Shown one piece after another: positions 58,730 through 64,000 of a stretch of DNA of 64,000 nucleotides. A program made the translations under genes and the position numbers. Every line of letters begins with the position of its first letter. Position 1 is the first letter of the stretch. The notes under the pieces were generated by a model. The model was given only the letters and a program-made list of their open reading frames with translations, had not been told where the DNA came from and did not search any database. Origin of the DNA: Ruminococcus sp. 210702-SL.1.03. GTDB taxonomy: Bacteria > Bacillota > Clostridia > Oscillospirales > Ruminococcaceae. The DNA lies in the NCBI RefSeq assembly GCF_020559915.1, contig NZ_JAJCLZ010000005.1, positions 72,216 to 136,215 of the forward strand, written 5' to 3'.

Positions 58730-60060
58730 GACATACCTGACATTACGTCTCCAAATATCTTTGATAGCTCTGGGTAGAATTTTCCTGTACTTATATTAAG
58801 ATGCTTAAGACTTGCTCTTATATCGGATATATATTCCTTACTTAAATATATAGGAAAAATAAACCTATCTGTTTGGTTTGTAGATTTATTCAAAAATTCG
58901 AGATAACGCCGTTGAATTGTTAATAAATCCAAATAATTATATCTATTGTCTATATTTGAAGTTTGTGGTTTTGCATGTAATGAATAAGCTACAAACGTTC
59001 CGCTTTGAGCTACTATCCTAGGGTTTGATTGCTGAACAACAATCGGAGCTGGATACGGATCCCCACGATCATCTGGTACATAAACTTGGCTGTATTTGTT
59101 ATTATGCTCATACAAATAATTATATGACATATCACCAACAAAGTACTTTTCTTTCTCTTCTTCATTTTTATTTATGTCAAATGTTACAGAAGAAATTGTA
59201 TTGGGAATACTCAAATCTGCTTTTCCTTCAGTCATTCGACGAATAGCTAGACTATACGCCATAGGGTCGAATACATATATAACAGGCTGATACACACCGC
59301 TATCCACTCCCATTCTATCATCCATTCTATCGGGAAAAACAGCAAAATATAGAGAAACTAAGGGATCCAAGGAAAAATCCAATAGATTGGTGGGTATTCC
59401 ATAATGTTGTAAGAATGCTGTTTTTTGCTCAATCGGAAGATTCCATACATCTGAAGCAAAGGTTGTATTAAAATAGGCATTTTTAATCATGTTCGCTTGA
59501 TTGACATAAATTGAAAGCATTTTATCTCCATTCCTAAAAATACTAGGAAGTAGATTGAATTCTGCACTACATACACCTCTATACCACAATTTGCGTTCGT
59601 TTTTTGAGTTTGCTAATACAATATCGTTAATGGATTGAATAGTTTCCATTAATTCTCCTATACAAGTAACAATACGTTTATATGACATATGGCAATTTGT
59701 GGGTGTGTGTTTCAAAAAGATATTTTCAGTATATGATGACACCGTAGTGATCGGTTGTAATTTCTGCATTCCTATAAATCCAGTAAGCTCATCTATACTA
59801 TCCATATTTATATTACAACTTAAATCTGTTTCAGAAATTCTACGCAGAATCTCAACACTTTTTTGGGAATCATACTTTTCAATTTCTGAGAAAGTTTCCT
59901 CAACCATATAAAACGCCATATCGCACAAAGCGTCAATTTCATGTTTTCCAAGCACATCCACAAATTGTACATATTGTTGTGCAATTATATCAATACACTC
60001 TTTTATGAATTTACCAGTTTCGTCTTTATCGCTATACAGTCCTTTAAAAACCTCCTTCAA
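58726..60060 (-). CDS. FRG-domain protein
   Basis: 444-aa soluble protein. The FRG domain (about 155–360) is clear: KLWYRGVCSAEFNLLPSIFR with the W/F-x-R-G motif (159–162), FLQHYGIPTNLLDFSLDPLV followed by SLYFAVFPD (217–244), a strand YQPVIYVFDP, and NPRIVAQSGTFVAYS (346–360). The N-terminal 150 residues are helical and unassigned. FRG domains are uncharacterised enzymatic-looking domains often met in phage-defence or mobile DNA. The start is uncertain: UUG 60060 has no ribosome site, yet a strong GGAGG lies inside codons 2–4, and the frame stays open far upstream. It follows the HExxH gene by 104 nt and precedes a coupled small gene. Very AT-rich. Confidence 0.82.
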   Translation of the reverse strand: MKEVFKGLYSDKDETGKFIKECIDIIAQQYVQFVDVLGKHEIDALCDMAFYMVEETFSEIEKYDSQKSVEILRRISETDLSCNINMDSIDELTGFIGMQKLQPITTVSSYTENIFLKHTPTNCHMSYKRIVTCIGELMETIQSINDIVLANSKNERKLWYRGVCSAEFNLLPSIFRNGDKMLSIYVNQANMIKNAYFNTTFASDVWNLPIEQKTAFLQHYGIPTNLLDFSLDPLVSLYFAVFPDRMDDRMGVDSGVYQPVIYVFDPMAYSLAIRRMTEGKADLSIPNTISSVTFDINKNEEEKEKYFVGDMSYNYLYEHNNKYSQVYVPDDRGDPYPAPIVVQQSNPRIVAQSGTFVAYSLHAKPQTSNIDNRYNYLDLLTIQRRYLEFLNKSTNQTDRFIFPIYLSKEYISDIRASLKHLNISTGKFYPELSKIFGDVMSGMS

Positions 60061-60164
60061 TTGAATGTCACTATTGTCTTCTGTGTTAAAAGTGCTGAAA
60101 TGTTTGTAAATTAAAAGAATTATTCTTATAATGGTTGACGAAAAATATAAATTGGTACCTCCAG

Positions 60165-62384
60165 TTATTTTTTAGAAAATGATATCTTAATTATATAGTT
60201 ATCGTAATATCTTGTCATTGTTTTTATTAAAAAAACAATGTATGCGGGAATGCTCATTCCAGTTATCTTAATTGCCCACATATCACAAAACGCTTCTTTT
60301 GCAGCAAGCGTATAGTGATTTAAAAGTCCAATCATACCTTTGTTTATATTCTTACCATTGAGATACTCATCAATAATTGATTGTTCATTATCAGATAACT
60401 CACGTTCTTTTAGACAATTATTCACAACTCGTATATCAAAAACATTTTTAGCAGAATCAAAGCTCTTATCTTTTCTTTTGTCCAAATAAGCCATAGTATT
60501 ATCAAAAGACAAAATAATATCTTTTTTTTCTTTATTTTCAATAAACAAAATAACATTAATAATTTGAGAATTATTTATAAAACGATTTGTCCAATCAGGA
60601 TTTGAAAGAATAAAAAATTCTGGGAAATGGACTTTCAAATTATTGCATAGCGAATTTAAAGCATTATCATCAAACCTTTTGATCAAAAAATCTATCCAGT
60701 TAGTAACATACTGTGAAAATTTATCATATTTAAATTTTGCTGATCTACTTGCAATCTCTGTAATAAGTTCTTTTGTGATTTTAGTATATAGTATATTTAC
60801 AATACTTTTTGCTCTTTTTTCTCGATCATAAGGAGCAATATAATGAAATACTTCATGAATAAGTTCCTTAATGTTTCCTGCATAATTCCAAAAAGTGTCA
60901 TATGGCAAAAAGAATATTACTATTCGATTTTTTATATCAGTGCGTGTAAATATCTTGCTTTCAATACATGCTGTAGAATTAAGGCATATAGCAAAAGTAA
61001 TCGGATGTTGAGTTGTTTTTTCGGCATGCGGAAGACCATAGCCTATATCAAAAAGCATATCAATTATTCCATAATATGCTTTAAGTAAATCGTGAAAAGA
61101 TCCTGCATAAAAGTGATTGTGATTTGGAATTTCTGAAACAGAACTGCAAGCTTGATTTATAAGATGAAGTGCAGATTGCATATAGTTCAACAAATCACAT
61201 TCCGTAAATTTATTTACACCAGAGTAATATTTTGAAAAAGATTTTGTTGCTTCGTATTGGAATTTAAGAATACTGTTCCACTGCACTGTTCGTTGTCCTT
61301 CAAGTAATCTACAGTATTCTCCAAAGAGAAAATCAGCAACTGGTGATGTTATAGAACTTAAATTATAATCAATTCCATGTTTTGTCAAGAGGGATAATCC
61401 ATTTAAAGATGACAAATCTATAGTATTTCCTGTCTTTAGATCTTCGTTTGGAATGGAAAAGTATGTTCGACTACTGTATATATTCTCCGAATAAAATCGT
61501 GAACTACCATTAAATATTCCTTGCTCTTGAAAAACTTTAAAGCTAATTTTACCTGCCGGAATATTTAATTGCAGTGTTGAAACCCCACAAAAAATTGAAT
61601 TATAAGTATAACCAGGTTCCACATAATTGTTAAATTCAGTTAAAAAACTCTGTATATTGTTTTCTTTAAGATTCAGACGTACAAATATATCTACATCGGT
61701 TTTTGCATCATATTTTCGGTTGTTAAAACCTGAAAATACACACACCGTCGAAAACAACTTTGAATTCTTACAGTAACTCTCCTCTATGTTTTGAGGCAAT
61801 ATTATTGTTGTTTTATTAATTGTATCCACAACAGAAATAATATCTTTAAGGTGTTCTGAAAGGAAAACTACCACCATGTCCTCAGGTCCCAAAGATCTAA
61901 AAAGCTTAAATTCAATTGTATTTTTATTATTACATTCATGTTTAATAAGTTCATATACTTTATTACGAATAGCCTTTTTATTAAACATTCTTTCGTGATC
62001 AATTAATCTTTGTATTATTTCAGAAAATCTCATTGCATAAATACAGAGAAGATTATATTTTTTTGTTTCAGTATCAAAAATATACTCTGCTTTGTTTGGA
62101 CTAATCTTCCATTCATAATTTGAGTGATCATTTTCTTCTTCAATAAGATGCATACACTGTTTTATTCCATTCCACTTTGTAGGATTACCATTCTCATAGC
62201 CAGAATCAATTCCATTTAAACCCGAAGAATTGGTAGAATAATTATCTGAACATAAATGTTCAAAGGATTCAACTGTTTTAAAAGTAATTCTATCATACGG
62301 AGACCATGTTATGTCTTTAAATACATCTCGATTTTCATTTCCGTCCTGATAGTGATCAGAATAAAGTGTAATCAACAAATTCAC
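60165..62384 (-). CDS. Large protein with HExxH metallopeptidase-like domain
   Basis: First gene of the AT-rich block, 739 aa, no signal peptide. The C-terminal part has a zincin signature, IKELIHEVFHYIAPYD with H510-E511-x-x-H514, and a plausible third ligand far downstream in LAAKEAFCDMWAIKI (E697 or D701). The middle (about 425–500) leads into it with VIFFLPYDTFWNYAGN. The N-terminal 350 residues are a separate α/β region: IEFKLFRSLGPEDMVVVFLS, then SKLFSTVCVFSGF and FNSIFCGV-like strands, which I cannot assign. The start is GUG 62384 with AAGGCGGTG upstream. It is separated by 104 nt from the FRG gene. A protease effector or processing enzyme in a conflict system is a possibility only. 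Confidence 0.72.
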   Translation of the reverse strand: MNLLITLYSDHYQDGNENRDVFKDITWSPYDRITFKTVESFEHLCSDNYSTNSSGLNGIDSGYENGNPTKWNGIKQCMHLIEEENDHSNYEWKISPNKAEYIFDTETKKYNLLCIYAMRFSEIIQRLIDHERMFNKKAIRNKVYELIKHECNNKNTIEFKLFRSLGPEDMVVVFLSEHLKDIISVVDTINKTTIILPQNIEESYCKNSKLFSTVCVFSGFNNRKYDAKTDVDIFVRLNLKENNIQSFLTEFNNYVEPGYTYNSIFCGVSTLQLNIPAGKISFKVFQEQGIFNGSSRFYSENIYSSRTYFSIPNEDLKTGNTIDLSSLNGLSLLTKHGIDYNLSSITSPVADFLFGEYCRLLEGQRTVQWNSILKFQYEATKSFSKYYSGVNKFTECDLLNYMQSALHLINQACSSVSEIPNHNHFYAGSFHDLLKAYYGIIDMLFDIGYGLPHAEKTTQHPITFAICLNSTACIESKIFTRTDIKNRIVIFFLPYDTFWNYAGNIKELIHEVFHYIAPYDREKRAKSIVNILYTKITKELITEIASRSAKFKYDKFSQYVTNWIDFLIKRFDDNALNSLCNNLKVHFPEFFILSNPDWTNRFINNSQIINVILFIENKEKKDIILSFDNTMAYLDKRKDKSFDSAKNVFDIRVVNNCLKERELSDNEQSIIDEYLNGKNINKGMIGLLNHYTLAAKEAFCDMWAIKITGMSIPAYIVFLIKTMTRYYDNYIIKISFSKK

Positions 62385-62861
62385 TTATAACACACCGCCT
62401 TTATCTTTTTGGAATTAATTATATATTATTAGCAATAAATAAAACATTTGTGTATACATGTAAATATTTTTATCTAATTAATACTATTATGATTATCTTC
62501 AAGCACTCATTTTTTGTGAGATGTTTGTATTATTTGATTAAATATAAATTAAGTTTTATGATTATATACTTTTACAAGCAAAAAATTAACATCTATTCAC
62601 TAATCTTAAAGCTTGGCATAATTACGTATAATCATCACAAAGAATATGTAAAAGCGTAATATGTCAATATAGCATATTACAAATGAAACATTGAAAAATT
62701 TGTACCATCATTGAATGTTTTATGCTGATTGCAAAACATTTCTTATATACAGACTGCTTTTGGCTAATCGGCTTTTTTAGGAAACTTTGTGGATTTAGGA
62801 CTCACTAATTAAGGATAATATACAATCATCATTCCTTGAAAATCTCTCAAAAATTATACAA
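62385..62861. other. AT-rich intergenic stretch upstream of the HExxH gene
   Basis: Very AT-rich; a plus-strand frame (62450–62659) is low-complexity and has no ribosome site. A TATAAT on the minus strand (about 62420) may be the -10 of the HExxH operon, with no good -35. No RNA gene is evident. Confidence 0.5.
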
Positions 62862-63566
62862 TCACTCAATCCCACTCAACTCCTGATAAAGCCTTTTAGC
62901 ATAACTATCAGTCATGCCGCAGACGAAATCAGTTACCAGAAGCAGTCTGAGATACAGCTTTTCTTTATCGCTCTTACCATCAGAATATATCGTGTAAATC
63001 TGACGATAGTTCTCGGAGATCATACACATCAGCCTGTCCTCCATAGGTGAAGGCTTTGTCCCAGTATCATAATGAACTGCCGCAGGAATGAAATTGTCGA
63101 GCAGGAAGTTGATTATTTTTCCCGCTGAGATCTCCATTTTAAGTATCGGCTTAGAACGGAAAACATACTCGTATGCTATATCTCCTAAAGCCTTTGACAG
63201 AGCATTTCCATAGGATACAGCAAGTACCTCTTTAGTGAATGTGCCGTCCATTATACTTTTATAATTTCTTGTAAACCCATATGAAGCACAGTATATAAGA
63301 TTTCCCTGTATGCTTATAACCCAGTTCTGAACAGCATTAAGCTCGGGATCTGCTATTTTCTTAGCTTTTGCATTCTGGTACTTTGTTTCAAGCAAACCGA
63401 TCATATTGGTATAATTTTTTCTCTCATCTTCATCGGCGCATTTACTTATGTATTTCTCACTTCTTAACTCTTCAAGAAGCTGATTATAACTCAAGAATCC
63501 TTTCTTAACTGCGTCCTCTATGTCAGCTGTCAGATAAGCTATGATTTTGTCAATAAAACTTGACAC
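62862..63566 (-). pseudogene. dgt: 5'-truncated dGTPase gene
   Basis: C-terminal part of a deoxyguanosine triphosphate triphosphohydrolase-like HD protein: YLTADIEDAVKKGFLSYNQL, YEYVFRSKPILKMEISAGKI, RLLLVTDFVCGMTDSYAKRL and YQELSGIE. Intact relatives are about 450–500 aa, with the HD nucleotide site in the missing N-terminal half; here homology begins abruptly at IIAYLTAD beside an IS3-family end. The GUG at 63566 that opens the present frame lies in the element. The remnant codes for no active enzyme. Loss of dGTPase would remove a dNTP-lowering activity, though a second copy may exist elsewhere. Confidence 0.85.
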
Positions 63567-64000
63567 ATTGACCGCAAGGATTTGAAGTTAAGCAGCGATA
63601 GTCATAGCCGAATAGTACCTATGCCGTTTTACAGCGGGAGGAAGCCCGCCGATCGCTGAGCAGATCCGGCGGTTGCTCCAGTAGCTCATGAAATATCGCC
63701 AGACCATCGTTTTTAATGCTTCGGTCGTATAATTTTCAGTTTTTCTGCCTCTGTTATAAAACAACTCCTCCTTCATTCTTGCCCATATGCTTTCACATCT
63801 CGCATTATCGTGGCATCTTCCTCCGGCACTGTTCATGCTCTGCACAATGCCATATTTTTGAATAGCAGTTCTGTACGCAGCACTGGTATACTGGCTGCCG
63901 CGGTCGGAATGCACAATGGCTCCACAAATATCAGGATACCGCAAGCTCGCATTTTTCAGTGTTTCACAGCAGAGCTCGGCTCTCATATGATCTGCCATGG
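63548..64000 (-). mobile_element. IS3-family insertion sequence, continues past the window edge
   Basis: The left boundary is near 63548, where dgt coding ends; TGTCAA-TAAAAC-TTGACA (63548–63565) is palindromic and may be part of the terminal repeat. The transposase gene follows and runs off the window. Confidence 0.75.
63588..64000 (-). CDS. IS3-family transposase OrfB, partial
   Basis: C-terminal 137 residues of an rve-type integrase domain: IVHSDRGSQYTSAAYRTA with the second catalytic Asp, NARCESIWARMKEELFY with the catalytic Glu, and YWSNRRICSAIGGLPP, typical of IS3/IS150-group enzymes (the usual IHS reads ICS). The N-terminal part, the first Asp and OrfA lie beyond 64000, so the apparent AUG at 63998 is not the real start. 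The visible part is undamaged, so the element may be active. Confidence 0.9.
   Translation of the reverse strand, partial: MADHMRAELCCETLKNASLRYPDICGAIVHSDRGSQYTSAAYRTAIQKYGIVQSMNSAGGRCHDNARCESIWARMKEELFYNRGRKTENYTTEALKTMVWRYFMSYWSNRRICSAIGGLPPAVKRHRYYSAMTIAA

Noticed and set aside
62450..62659. Plus-strand 69-codon frame
   Set aside because: Low-complexity Ile/Tyr/Lys sequence in AT-rich DNA, no ribosome site.

Overview
ORGANISM. The window reads as chromosome of an anaerobic, low-to-mid-GC Firmicute of the Clostridia, most like a gut Ruminococcus-type bacterium (inference). Supporting signs: the Firmicute gene block decarboxylase–darA–holB–ricT, a monomeric [FeFe] hydrogenase, a four-subunit 2-oxoacid:ferredoxin oxidoreductase, Gram-positive sorting-type surface protein, SpoIID-like and Spo0A-like proteins, strong GGAGG ribosome sites, several UUG/GUG starts, and many sigma-A promoters with 17-nt spacers, often of extended -10 type (TGGTATAAT). 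LAYOUT. 1–5.8 kb: OmpR-type two-component system (minus), the manganese exporter mntP under a yybP-ykoY manganese riboswitch, an AI-2E-family permease and a polysaccharide deacetylase. 5.9–9.95 kb: chemotaxis receptor, phosphofructokinase, and a divergent Spo0A-like protein with no visible phospho-acceptor. 10–14.6 kb: sortase-type surface protein, WYL regulator with a DUF896 protein, and a two-gene unit (coiled coil plus sigma region-4 protein). 14.6–18.9 kb: housekeeping block with DNA polymerase III delta-prime and a c-di-AMP receptor. 18.9–27.1 kb: mscL, two tRNA-Gln genes, an ABC-2 exporter, an HD phosphohydrolase, a PrsW-type protease and a 45-residue Cys/Gly-rich peptide. 27.3–39 kb: YhgE/Pip export protein with a MarR regulator, AraC–GGDEF fusion, AraC regulator facing a GH127-type arabinofuranosidase, two paralogous zinc-ribbon/SH3 membrane proteins, SpoIID-like protein. 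39–55 kb: citrate synthase, a 170-bp MITE-like element with TTAA duplications, GDSL hydrolase, PIN-domain repeat protein with yfcE, two zinc-ribbon membrane proteins, typA, [FeFe] hydrogenase, MarR, MinD-like ATPase and the vor operon. 55–56.4 kb: MATE exporter. ACCESSORY END (56.4–64 kb). From about 56.4 kb the sequence changes: the tail of a broken gene, a frameshifted and truncated IS256-family transposase, a hypothetical gene, then a strikingly AT-rich three-gene minus-strand block: a 739-aa protein with an HEVFH metallopeptidase motif, a 444-aa FRG-domain protein, and a small ATGA-coupled protein. To its right is a dGTPase gene cut by an IS3-family element that runs off the window. This block looks like horizontally acquired cargo and is the best candidate for an undescribed, possibly defence-type, system; its function is not shown by the sequence. 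HOW THE GENES WORK TOGETHER. Citrate synthase, the 2-oxoacid:ferredoxin oxidoreductase and the [FeFe] hydrogenase fit ferredoxin-based fermentation with H2 as electron sink. A large share of the rest is envelope biology: sensors, exporters and at least six membrane proteins carrying short zinc ribbons. No rRNA gene, CRISPR array or replication origin was seen.
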